DNA from: Dehalococcoidia bacterium UBA2158 | GTDB taxonomy: Bacteria > Chloroflexota > Dehalococcoidia > Lucifugimonadales > UBA3495 | DNA: 64,000 bases | Reading direction: 5' to 3' | NCBI GenBank assembly: GCA_002328185.1 | Contig: DCWQ01000068.1 | Coordinates: 22,941 to 86,940, forward strand | Part shown: positions 43,267-51,326 of the stretch, one piece after another | Layout: each line of letters starts with the position of its first letter | Position numbering within the stretch: the first letter of the stretch is position 1 | Position numbers and translations under genes: made by a program | Notes under the pieces: generated by a model | What the model was told of the DNA's origin: nothing | The model's input: the letters and a program-made list of their open reading frames with translations, nothing else | Databases searched by the model: none

Positions 43267-44502
43267 CTAAATCGCCCCCTGTGCGCGCAGGGCCACGAGT
43301 TCGCTATCGCTAAGGCCCAACTCACCGCCGAATATAGCCTCGTTGTCCTGGCCCAGGTGCGGGGCTGGATTAGTTATCGGCGAAACGTCTTCACTGTCGA
43401 ACACGCCCAGCGGATACTTCAGTGTGCCGGCCTCGGTATGGTCAAGGTCGAACCAGAAATTACTGGCCTCAAGCTGGGGATCGGACAGCAGGTCGGACAC
43501 TGAATTCACCGGTATGATCACCAGGTTTCGTTCCTGGCCCTGGTGGAATAGCTCTTCAGAAGTAAATCGGGTCGTGAAATCAATGACCATGGCCGTGATC
43601 AGGTCGTTATAGGGGGCACGGTCCTGGTTGCCGCCTTTATAGTTGTCGTTCAGGGTCTCCTCGTTGCCGGTGACCTCGTACATCCACTGGGAGAGGGCCT
43701 CCCATTCTCGGGGGGTGATGATCCCCGCGGAGATCCAGCCGTCACTGCTGGGGTAGACGCCCAAGGGGATGACCAGTGTCGAAGTCGCGCCAACCCGAGT
43801 CACGTTCTCCTCACGCTGCATCCAGGCCAGGGTAGGGTGGGCATCGGTGTAGAAGGTAATCATCGCTTCCTGCATGGAAATGTCGATGTGCTGTCCCGTG
43901 CCATCCTGTATGTCGCGGTAGAACAGCGCCGCCATGATGGCGGAAGCGGCGTGTTGGGCGCCGGGGAAGTGGGACTGTTCATTGCCCTGGCGCATGGGCG
44001 GGCCGTCGGGCTCGCCGGTGATCTGCATGAACCCGCTGGCGGCCAGAGAGATCAGGTCAGAGGACTGAAAGTCCTTCCACGGGCCGGTCTGGCCAAAGGG
44101 CGTTATCGAGGCCATCACCAGTCCTGGATTGCCCGGTTTCAACGAGTCGAAGTCCAGCCCCAGAGACTTCATGTAACCCACTGGGAAGCTCTCGACCAAT
44201 ACGTCGGCGGAAGCGACCAGCTTCATGAACAGCTCCCGGCCTCTTGGGTTTTCCAAGTCTAGGGTTACCGACTTCTTATTGGTGTTGTAGTACAGGAAGT
44301 CGACGCTGCGTTCGGGTCCGGGTTGGTCTCCGATGAAGGGCGGCTTCTGCCGGGTTGGGTCTCCGGAGGGTGGTTCTACCTTTATGACGTCCGCTCCGTA
44401 ATCGGCCAGCAGCTTACCGCAGAAAACGCCTTCGGGACTTGTCAGGTCCAGAACGCGGTAGGGTGGCAGCAAAATGCCATCGGCGGGAGCTTGGAAGGGC
44501 AT
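43267..44502 (-). CDS. CaiB/BaiF CoA-transferase, subunit without catalytic Asp
   Basis: A 411 aa class III CoA-transferase and first gene of the operon. It has the N-terminal YRVLDLTSPEGVFCGKLLADYGADVIKVE pattern and NTNKKSVTLDL, but at the position of the catalytic Asp it has no acidic residue (EQSHFPGAQHAAS, about residue 178). It may therefore be a structural or CoA-binding partner for the next gene product, as the N-terminal half appears to be in the fused protein. RBS AAAGGA, with promoter at 44569-44597. Confidence 0.88.
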   Translation of the reverse strand: MPFQAPADGILLPPYRVLDLTSPEGVFCGKLLADYGADVIKVEPPSGDPTRQKPPFIGDQPGPERSVDFLYYNTNKKSVTLDLENPRGRELFMKLVASADVLVESFPVGYMKSLGLDFDSLKPGNPGLVMASITPFGQTGPWKDFQSSDLISLAASGFMQITGEPDGPPMRQGNEQSHFPGAQHAASAIMAALFYRDIQDGTGQHIDISMQEAMITFYTDAHPTLAWMQREENVTRVGATSTLVIPLGVYPSSDGWISAGIITPREWEALSQWMYEVTGNEETLNDNYKGGNQDRAPYNDLITAMVIDFTTRFTSEELFHQGQERNLVIIPVNSVSDLLSDPQLEASNFWFDLDHTEAGTLKYPLGVFDSEDVSPITNPAPHLGQDNEAIFGGELGLSDSELVALRAQGAI

Positions 44503-44811
44503 ATGTTCCTTTACCTCGGAGGTGGCCCGGGAGAGCCTGGTTACGCAACCGCCTGAGCGGCTTCGGCGATTGTAGTTAGCCGCTACAGGACAGTCAAGGT
44601 TGACGTCCCCGTTTTAATCGCAAACGGACTTGAACAGACTGATATAATCACGCAGGCCTAATGGCATCAGATAAATCCATGAGAGAATCATTATCGACCG
44701 CTTGGAAACGAGTTACGCGGCGTTGCAATCCCGGGACTACCACAATCGTTAGACCGGAATGACTTTCTCTGCGTCCGTCGTTTGGGTAAAGGTTGAAGGA
44801 ATGAGACGGGT
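44503..44811. other. Divergent spacer, no gene
   Basis: About 309 bp between the CaiB operon and the MFS gene. It holds the minus-strand promoter listed separately and a TATAAT at 44643-44648 without a usable -35 box. No repeat or RNA was recognised. Confidence 0.5.
44569..44597 (-). promoter_or_regulatory. Sigma70 promoter of the CoA-transferase operon
   Basis: On the minus strand TTGACT (44592-44597), 17-nt spacer, TACAAT (44569-44574). Start near 44562, leader about 60 nt to the ATG at 44502. Confidence 0.7.
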
Positions 44812-46104
44812 ATGCAAATGTTATTAGGGGCAACGAGGGACCGGTTCCTTTTGGCCCTGCAGTATCAAGACTACCGGAACCTTTGGATCGCCACTACCTG
44901 TTCCGCATCTGCAGCCTGGGCACTGATTATCGTTCGGGGTTGGTTGGCGTACGAGATCACTGGTGGGGCATTATGGGTCGGCATCGTAACGTTTGCCGCC
45001 ATGTTTCCCAGAGTCATCAGCACGCCATTAGCAGGCTTCCTCGCTGACAAGTTTGACCGTAAGATGTTGATCCAATGGGTATACGCGCTCAATTTTGCGC
45101 ACAATGTATTTTTGTCTATCCTGGTGATGAATGGTCTTGCCAACCCTTGGATACTCATGTTTTTGGCCCTGTTCAACGGTACGTTACGATCAAGCCAAAT
45201 GACCTTCAGTACTGCACTTGTACCGAATCTCGTACCTAAAGAATACCTCTTAAACGCCATTGCTTTGAACCAAGCAACACAGCAGGGTGCCAGGATGGTG
45301 GGCGCCTTGGCGATACTGCCATTAGTGGCACTTGTAAACCTTGACACAGCATTCTGGCTGTGCAGTGGATTCTACTTGATAGCGTTTGTCCAAACCCGCC
45401 GGGTTACGACTCAATCCACTGGTGTAATGGACTCCAGGAATAGTTTTTTTAGAAACCTATCTCAAGGATTCGTTTATGTGTACGGCCGACCAACGATATT
45501 GGCTATGGTTTTGTTGGTACTAGCTCACTGCGCATTGACAATGTCTTATGAATCTATCTTGCCATCGTTATCACAAGAGAAACTAGGTCAAGGTTCAATT
45601 GGGATCACATATCTAATTGGAGGAGTCGGTGCCGGAGCGTTAGCGTCCTCCATATTCATGGCGGGAGTGCGAAGCAATGTGACCAGGGGCAAATTATTCT
45701 TGATATTTGGCTTCGCAAGTGGAATTGGGCCTATCTTATTAGCTATGTCCTCGGATAGCACCCTATCCGTCTTATGCGCAGTATTTATGGGAATAAACCA
45801 AGCAGGATTCATGACAATCACCCACACTATAATCCAATCAATGGTGGATGATAGCGTTCGGGGAAGAGTAGCAGGCGTTTATTCCGTCCATGTGGGCGGA
45901 AGTATGGCCGTAACCAACATGATCAATGCAGCCTTCGCGGATATCTTCGGTGCATCACCCGTTTTGATAGTCGGCGGGCTTGCTTTTATATTTGCGATGT
46001 TCCTAGGTCTCAGCAGTCCACCACTCAGGCGATTATTCTTCTTCAGGGCAGACCCGGCAAGCCCTACGGAAGCGGACACCGAGGCCTCGAGGAGCAATGC
46101 TTAA
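44812..46104 (+). CDS. MFS transporter, EntS/exporter type
   Basis: A 430 aa membrane protein with about 12 hydrophobic helices and the loop motif GFLADKFDRKMLI (usual GxLADRxxRR) after helix 2. The general form (FRNLWIA-like start, MFS_3 class) fits exporters related to EntS. The gene is clearly AT-richer than its neighbours, with codons such as ATA and TTA, suggesting different origin. No RBS of strength is seen (ATG after GAGACGGGT). It is single. Confidence 0.85.
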   Translation: MQMLLGATRDRFLLALQYQDYRNLWIATTCSASAAWALIIVRGWLAYEITGGALWVGIVTFAAMFPRVISTPLAGFLADKFDRKMLIQWVYALNFAHNVFLSILVMNGLANPWILMFLALFNGTLRSSQMTFSTALVPNLVPKEYLLNAIALNQATQQGARMVGALAILPLVALVNLDTAFWLCSGFYLIAFVQTRRVTTQSTGVMDSRNSFFRNLSQGFVYVYGRPTILAMVLLVLAHCALTMSYESILPSLSQEKLGQGSIGITYLIGGVGAGALASSIFMAGVRSNVTRGKLFLIFGFASGIGPILLAMSSDSTLSVLCAVFMGINQAGFMTITHTIIQSMVDDSVRGRVAGVYSVHVGGSMAVTNMINAAFADIFGASPVLIVGGLAFIFAMFLGLSSPPLRRLFFFRADPASPTEADTEASRSNA

Positions 46105-46364
46105 ATCGGGATAGAGCATTAACTGACACATTACCTTAATCGCATGGTCGTTGACGATGTCCAGAAAAACATTCGTTGATTGTCTGGGCTCTCTCGGCGT
46201 ATAAAGATATTCATTGTGCCGGTCGTAGGTTGGATAGATTATTGGGTTAATGGGCGCGAGATAATAGGGTTTTTCCAGCGTCCATCTACTAGGACCACGA
46301 CATTAGATTCGATCGGACGCCTACCGATATCCAGGAAATAACGTAACGTGATCAGGAGGATCTG
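46105..46364 (+). promoter_or_regulatory. AT-rich leader with a possible promoter
   Basis: TTGATT (46176-46181), 18-nt spacer, TATAAA (46200-46205) could drive the next gene with a leader of about 150 nt. AGGAGG at 46353-46358 is the ribosome site. Confidence 0.35.
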
Positions 46365-47711
46365 ATGACCGATATTTCTAATGAACTTGAGCGCTACCTC
46401 CAATCAACCGTAAAATCCAAGGCGCTGTGGGAAGAGGCGAAGCAGTACTTGCCCGGTGGCGACAGCCGGAACTCCATCTTCTGGGCTCCTTATCCCATCT
46501 TCGTCGACCATGCGGCAGGCTGCCATGTGGTGGATTCCGATGGCGTGGACCGCCTGGACTTCATCGGCACCATGACCACGCTGGTCCTGGGTCACTCGCC
46601 CAAGCCAGTGGTGGACGCGGTCAACGACCAGATGACAAAGGGCGTGGTCTATAACGCCCCCAACGCCCACCAGGTCCACCTGGCCAAGCTGCTCTGTGAG
46701 CGCATCCCCAGTTTCGAGTTGGTGAGGTTCACCAACTCGGGCACCGAAGCCACACTGAACACCATCCGGGCGGCTCGGGCCGTCACTGGCAAGAGCAAGA
46801 TCGCCAAGGTCGAGGGCGGCTACCACGGCAGTCACGACCAGGTCAGCGTCAGTGTGCGGGTGAATCCGGCCAAGGCCGGCGAGCGCTCCCACCCCGACGC
46901 CATGCCCGCCACCGAGGGCCTGGGCGAAGGCACCCTCGATCAGGTGGTCGTTATTCCCTTCAACGAAACGGCCATCGCCCAGGATACTTTGGAGGCCCAT
47001 AAGGACGAGCTGGCGGCCGTGATAATCGAGCCGATGCTGGGCTCGGTGGGCATGCTGCCGGCCACCTATGAATTCCTGGCCATGCTGCGGGAGTTCACCA
47101 CGGCCAACAAGATCATCCTTATCTTCGACGAGGTCATCAGCTACCGGGCGTCATCCGGTGGCACCCAGGAACTCTATGGCATCACTCCTGACATGACATC
47201 TCTGGGCAAGATAATCGGCGGCGGCTTCTCCATCGGCGCGTTCGGCGGCAGCAAGGACATCATGGACCTTTACGACCCTACGGCGCCCGGCGGCCCCAGG
47301 GTGGCCCATGCCGGAACGTTTAACGCCAACCCGGTGACCATGGTTGCTGGAGCGGCCACGCTAGAGCAGCTGACCCCTCAGGTGTACCGTAAACTGGCGG
47401 AGATGACCGAGTACCTGCGTGCCGGCATCAAGCAGGTCGGCGCGGACCTGGAAATACCGGTCAAGGTTACCGGACTGGGGTCGTTGTTCGGCATCCATTT
47501 TACCGGCGAAGAGTTAGTGGGATACCGGGACATCGCCGCCGAGGACTCGGCATTCCGGCACCAGGTGTTCTTGGGACTGTTGAACGAGGGAATCTTGATG
47601 GCTTCAAACCTGGTCGGTGCGGTCTCCACGGAGATTGGCGAGGCCGAGATCGACACCTTCGCCGCGGCGCTGCGGCGGGTGCTGGAACGGGCTCTAACAC
47701 CATCAGATTAA
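46365..47711 (+). CDS. Class III aminotransferase (glutamate-1-semialdehyde aminomutase-like)
   Basis: A 448 aa PLP fold type I enzyme: KYLPGGDSRNS-type opening (residues 25-35 AKQYLPGGDSRNS), NSGTEATLNTIRAARAVTG, FDEVIS(Y)R for the PLP ring, and the Lys in SLGKIIGGGFSIGAFGG. It is similar to HemL, but no heme genes are nearby and such relatives also act on beta-amino acids or other amines. Good AGGAGG site. Located 36 bp before the dehalogenase-like hydrolase and likely cotranscribed. Confidence 0.88.
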   Translation: MTDISNELERYLQSTVKSKALWEEAKQYLPGGDSRNSIFWAPYPIFVDHAAGCHVVDSDGVDRLDFIGTMTTLVLGHSPKPVVDAVNDQMTKGVVYNAPNAHQVHLAKLLCERIPSFELVRFTNSGTEATLNTIRAARAVTGKSKIAKVEGGYHGSHDQVSVSVRVNPAKAGERSHPDAMPATEGLGEGTLDQVVVIPFNETAIAQDTLEAHKDELAAVIIEPMLGSVGMLPATYEFLAMLREFTTANKIILIFDEVISYRASSGGTQELYGITPDMTSLGKIIGGGFSIGAFGGSKDIMDLYDPTAPGGPRVAHAGTFNANPVTMVAGAATLEQLTPQVYRKLAEMTEYLRAGIKQVGADLEIPVKVTGLGSLFGIHFTGEELVGYRDIAAEDSAFRHQVFLGLLNEGILMASNLVGAVSTEIGEAEIDTFAAALRRVLERALTPSD

Positions 47712-47747
47712 ATGGAGCTTATCTGAAAAGGATAAGGAAAAGAAACT

Positions 47748-48620
47748 ATGTTTCAAGGATTTGAAGAGCTTCAATTAGACGTTAACGGGACCACCATCAA
47801 CCTCGTGAAGGGCGGCAGCGGGCCTCCCATGCTGATGCTCCACGGCTACCCCCAGACCCACGCCATGTGGAACAAGATCGCGCCGAGGCTGTCTGAGGAC
47901 TTTACTGTCGTCTGTCCGGACCTGCGTGGCTACGGCGACAGCGCCAAGGTCGAGGGCGACCCGGAGCACATGAATTACTCCAAGCGCGTCATGGCCCAGG
48001 ACCAGGTGGACGTCATGAGGCAGCTTGGCTATGAAAAATTCTTCTTGGTGGGCCACGACCGGGGCGGCCGGGTGTCACACCGCCTGACCAAGGACCACCC
48101 CGACAGCGTCCTTAAACTGGTCACCCTGGACATAATTCCCACGCGCACCATGTTCCAGATCGTGAACAAGGACTTCGCCACCAACACCTACCACTGGTTC
48201 TTCCTGATCCAGCCCTTCGACTTCCCGGAAAAGGTGATTGGGGCGGACCCGGAGTTCTACGCGGGCCGGGGGTTCAACCGGGTCAAGGAAGCAGATACTG
48301 TGTTCACGCCCGAGGCGCTGGCTGACTATCTGCGCTGTTTCAACAATCCCGGAACCATCCACGCCGTCTGCGAGGACTACCGCGCCGGGGCGAGCATCGA
48401 CCTGGTGCACGACGACGCCGATTTCGGCCAGAAGATCAACTGCCCCATGCTGGCCATGTGGAGTTCTACCGGCTACGTCGGGCGGACCCAGGACGTGCTC
48501 AAGGTCTGGCAAGACTACGCCACCGACGTCCGAGGCCAATCGCTAACCTGCGGCCACTACATAGCGGAAGAAATGCCCGACGAGGCATACGCCGCCATAA
48601 AAGGATTCCTATCGGAGTAG
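47748..48620 (+). CDS. Haloacetate (fluoroacetate) dehalogenase-like alpha/beta hydrolase
   Basis: A 290 aa alpha/beta hydrolase that carries the marks of fluoroacetate dehalogenases: HGYPQTHAMW (32-41), nucleophile Asp104 in GHDRGGRVSHR with Arg105 and Arg108 for the carboxylate, Asp128 in TLDIIPT, the halide pocket His149-Trp150 in NTYHWFFL and Tyr211 in CEDYRAGAS, and base His270 in CGHYIAEEMPD. These match the Rhodopseudomonas and Burkholderia enzymes from memory. The tryptophan that lines the pocket near position 185 is not conserved, so fluoride-specificity is unsure; chloro- or bromoacetate, or an epoxide, are alternatives. Confidence 0.8.
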   Translation: MFQGFEELQLDVNGTTINLVKGGSGPPMLMLHGYPQTHAMWNKIAPRLSEDFTVVCPDLRGYGDSAKVEGDPEHMNYSKRVMAQDQVDVMRQLGYEKFFLVGHDRGGRVSHRLTKDHPDSVLKLVTLDIIPTRTMFQIVNKDFATNTYHWFFLIQPFDFPEKVIGADPEFYAGRGFNRVKEADTVFTPEALADYLRCFNNPGTIHAVCEDYRAGASIDLVHDDADFGQKINCPMLAMWSSTGYVGRTQDVLKVWQDYATDVRGQSLTCGHYIAEEMPDEAYAAIKGFLSE

Positions 48621-48654
48621 ACGGTGGGCTGACACCTAATTGGTGCCCAGATCC

Positions 48655-48737
48655 ACACCCATCCGCTCATCCTGAGCCTGTTGAAGGACCCAAGTTTTTG
48701 CGCAATCATGGTTCGACGGAGCTCACCACAAACGGTT
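48655..48737. repeat. Dispersed repeat, CCGCTCATCCTGAGCCTG family
   Basis: Left arm CCGCTCATCCTGAGCCTGTT and right arm GGTTCGACGGAGCTCACCAC, also present in diverged form at 53405-53550. The arms are partly complementary. Non-coding. Confidence 0.55.
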
Positions 48738-48804
48738 GGAGACACGGGCAATCAAACGAAACAGTTCGATAAATAAATCAAACATCGAAAAAGGGGAGAA
48801 AACC

Positions 48805-49137
48805 ATGGGTTCCATCAGAATGTACACCGGCGACGACGGTAACACCCACGTTGAAGAGATCGATCCATCCGAGCACCCAGCTTGGAACGAATTGCACGAC
48901 GCTTCGAAGATCGTGTTCAGGGCGCAGCAACCCGGCTTCTTCAGCGATTGGCACATCGCCCCACGACGCCAGTACCTCATCACGCTATCAGGCGAGGCTG
49001 AGATCGGCCTCAAAGACGGCACCATCCACCACCTGGGCGCCGGCGACGTAAACCTGGCCGAAGACCTGACAGGCTCAGGCCACACGACTCGAGTAGTGGG
49101 CAATGTGCCCCGCGTAACGGCAGTGGTACAACTCTAG
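48805..49137 (+). CDS. Cupin-domain protein
   Basis: A 110 aa single-domain cupin-like protein. The second half (FSDWHIAPRRQYLITLSGEAEIGLKDG in pattern, then HLGAGDVNLAEDLTGSGHTTR) has the GD and terminal His of cupin motif 2, and WHIAP of motif 1. Such proteins are small isomerases, dioxygenases or binding proteins. ATG 48805 has AAGGGGAG upstream; a longer frame from 48736 lies in the repeat and is unlikely. Confidence 0.8.
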   Translation: MGSIRMYTGDDGNTHVEEIDPSEHPAWNELHDASKIVFRAQQPGFFSDWHIAPRRQYLITLSGEAEIGLKDGTIHHLGAGDVNLAEDLTGSGHTTRVVGNVPRVTAVVQL

Positions 49138-49183
49138 GGGTAAACCTCTGGAGACACCCCTCCCGAAGATACGCCTGGATACG

Positions 49184-49440
49184 ATGGAAAACAGCGGATT
49201 CATGGCTGAAGCGGCAAGGCGGCTGACGTTCTGGGGCTCGACGATCGTCGTGGCCAATGGGCGTCGTCTTGGCCGTCAACGCAACCTATAACGACGAATA
49301 CACCGACGCCGGAGTCTGTCTGGCTGCCGCCGCATTGGCCATAGGTATCCTCAGCCACACCTTCATCCGTAAATTAGGCCGCCTGGGAACGGTCGACTCC
49401 GAATCTGAAACCGAGGGCCGTCCCGATAAACCGATACGCC
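49184..49440 (+). pseudogene. Small two-helix membrane protein, frameshifted
   Basis: MENSGFMAEAARRLTFWGST (from ATG 49184) loses its frame near 49256; the next frame continues GVVLAVNATYNDEYTDAGVC and LAAAALAIGILSHTFI, giving a sensible hairpin membrane protein if one base is dropped. The end is unclear. Not recognised as a known family. Confidence 0.4.
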
Positions 49441-49477
49441 TTTTTAACCTTTGGTTGCTTTTGCGGAAACCGTTTTG

Positions 49478-49693
49478 CTATTCGGCAAATTTTCGTTGGG
49501 TCAAAGCCGCGAAGGCCAACGGGGAGTCGGGCCCCGTATCGGTCATGGCCTGTCCGTACGCGTCAGAAATTGCGGAAACCAATGAAGGGACGACCGTAGG
49601 GTCACGGCTGATGGCCTCTGTTGCTACAGAGATCGCTGGCGCCAAGCTAGCCACGGCGCCCAACACAATGCCTGGCCAATTCATCTCTTGCAT
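49478..49693 (-). other. Possible small ORF of unknown nature
   Basis: The minus-strand frame starting MQEMNWPGIVLGAVASLAPA (71 aa) looks weakly protein-like, with a hydrophobic stretch and a DPTVVPSLVSAISDAYGQ helix. No RBS is evident and the plus strand is open too. It could be a relic or chance ORF. Confidence 0.2.
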
Positions 49694-49716
49694 TCGGGTA
49701 ACAATCTCATCTAGAG

Positions 49717-49784
49717 ACTCAGTGGGGTCAGCAGGAGAATCAGGCGTGTCTGGACGAAGCCCAACTCGCTGAGGAGTTGGGCTA
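49717..49784 (+). pseudogene. Relic of a flavin-monooxygenase gene 5' end
   Basis: 49741-49781 matches 51390-51430 (coding for residues about 22-35 of the LLM monooxygenase) at 39 of 41 bases, and similarity continues more weakly upstream. In the same frame the relic reads QQENQACLDEAQLAEELG then TAG, against QQEIQACLDEAQLVEELG. It is a broken copy of that gene or of a close relative. Confidence 0.6.
49758..49783. terminator. Hairpin formed by the monooxygenase relic
   Basis: AGCCCAACTC / GAGTTGGGCT, a perfect 10-bp stem with 6-nt loop, 6 bp from the stop of the minus-strand monooxygenase gene. The parental coding sequence has an 8-bp version of the same stem. It may now end transcription; the T runs are weak. 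Confidence 0.45.
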
Positions 49785-49788
49785 GTGC

Positions 49789-51144
49789 TTAACCCGGCCG
49801 CCACCCCGCCCCCGGATGCCTACCTGGCAGCCTCGCATCCCCGAAAATCTTCTCCCGCAAAGGGCCGGGGGCGTATTCCTTCTGCATTAGGCCCCGTTGC
49901 TGGAGGATGGGGACTACGCCTTCTATGAAGTCTACGAAGGTGCCGGGAGTTACTGAATAAATCAGGTTGAAGCCGTCCACTCCGGCGCTCTGCCAGTCCT
50001 GTAGGGTGTCGGCGATCTGCTCGGGTGTGCCGGTGAGGAACTGGCCGGCGTTACGGGTGCGGATTAGATCGCGGAAGGTTTGAGTTTGATCGGGCGTTGA
50101 CTCGATCAATCCTTTCACGGTACCCCGCATACCACGGCTATCGATGGTGTTTAGCGGCCGGTCTAGGTCTATAGCGGCCAGGTCGACGCCGATGCTTCCG
50201 CTCAGATGGGCTAGCGCGCCCTCGGTGCTGAACTGCTCAAGATATTCCGCCTCTTTCGCCTTGGCCTCAGCCTCAGTCCCGCCTACCACAGGCGACAAAC
50301 CCTGAAAGAACAAAACATCTTCTGGGCGGCGACCGTTTTGAACGGCTTGGTTCCGGACATCCGCGATCACACTGGCAGCCCCGCTCAGACTCCGCCGCGA
50401 ATCCACGATGAAGACGCATTCAGCATGTTTGGCCGCAAAGCTGCGCCCACGAGTAGAAGATCCTGCCTGAAATAGCAGGGGCGTGCGCTGGGGCGAAGGC
50501 TCGGACAGATGCGGGCCGGCCACGTCGAAGTGCTTCCCCACATGATTGATCGGGTGGACCTTGGCCGGGTCGGCATAGATGCCATGCTCGGTGTCGCGCA
50601 GCACTGCGTCATCCTCCCAACTACCCTCCCAAAGCTTGTAGACCACGTCGAGGTACTCATCGGCCAGGTCGTACCGCTCATCGTGGGAAGGCAGGCTGCC
50701 CAGGCCGAAGTTCTTGGCGGCGTTCGGCAAATAGGACGTGACGATATTCCAGGCGACTCTGCCCTTTGTCAGATGGTCTAGGGTCGACATCTGCCGGGCG
50801 AACGAAAAGGGATGCGACTGGAAAACTGAACTGGTGAACGCCAGACCAAGGTTTTCGGTGGCGTAGGCCATGGCGGAAATCAGCATGGCCGGGTCGTTGA
50901 CCGGAGTCTGCACGCCCTCGATGATAGATGTCTCCGGACCGCCGTGATAGGCGTCGTATACCCCAACCACGTCCGCCAGAAATAGCCCGTCGAAGCACCC
51001 CTTCTCCAGTATCTTGGCCAACTCCACCCAAGGGTGGAGTTGCGTGTACTCAAGTTGGCGGGTATCTTCCCGGACCCACAATCCCTGCTGAATGTGCGAT
51101 ACGCAATTCATGGAGAAGGCGTTCATTAGCATCCGCTTTGTCAT
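49789..51144 (-). CDS. NtaA/SnaA/DszA-type flavin-dependent monooxygenase
   Basis: A 451 aa luciferase-like monooxygenase of the large NtaA/SnaA/DszA/DmoA type: ending residues and inserts fit this class, with FDGLFLADVVGVYD (51-64), DHLTKGRVAWNIVTSYL (in pattern, about 123-139), YDLADEYLDVVYKLWEGSWE and LLFQAGSSTRGRSFAAKHAECVF (in pattern). Such enzymes use FMNH2 from a partner reductase to oxygenate nitrilotriacetate, sulfones, dimethyl sulfide or similar. No reductase gene is beside it. The start is ATG 51144 (MTKRMLMNAFSMNC). Confidence 0.9.
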   Translation of the reverse strand: MTKRMLMNAFSMNCVSHIQQGLWVREDTRQLEYTQLHPWVELAKILEKGCFDGLFLADVVGVYDAYHGGPETSIIEGVQTPVNDPAMLISAMAYATENLGLAFTSSVFQSHPFSFARQMSTLDHLTKGRVAWNIVTSYLPNAAKNFGLGSLPSHDERYDLADEYLDVVYKLWEGSWEDDAVLRDTEHGIYADPAKVHPINHVGKHFDVAGPHLSEPSPQRTPLLFQAGSSTRGRSFAAKHAECVFIVDSRRSLSGAASVIADVRNQAVQNGRRPEDVLFFQGLSPVVGGTEAEAKAKEAEYLEQFSTEGALAHLSGSIGVDLAAIDLDRPLNTIDSRGMRGTVKGLIESTPDQTQTFRDLIRTRNAGQFLTGTPEQIADTLQDWQSAGVDGFNLIYSVTPGTFVDFIEGVVPILQQRGLMQKEYAPGPLREKIFGDARLPGRHPGAGWRPG

Positions 51145-51326
51145 TGTTAGCCGTCCATCGGTTGGGAAACGATCAGTGATAGTTTCCCAAGATTTTGTCG
51201 ATTATTATTCCACAAGTGACCGGTCCCGCCTATCTTATAACAAGCAGTCCTGCGCAGACCCTCCGACAGCATCAGTAGTACAATACCCCCGCCAAGCACA
51301 CCCGTAGTCACTCAGGAGCAAAAACT

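Noticed and set aside
46225..46260. Short similarity between GTGCCGGTCGTAGGTTGGAT here and GTACCGGTAGTTGGTTGGAT near 59655
   Set aside because: Too short and only two places; no structure or position in common that supports a function.
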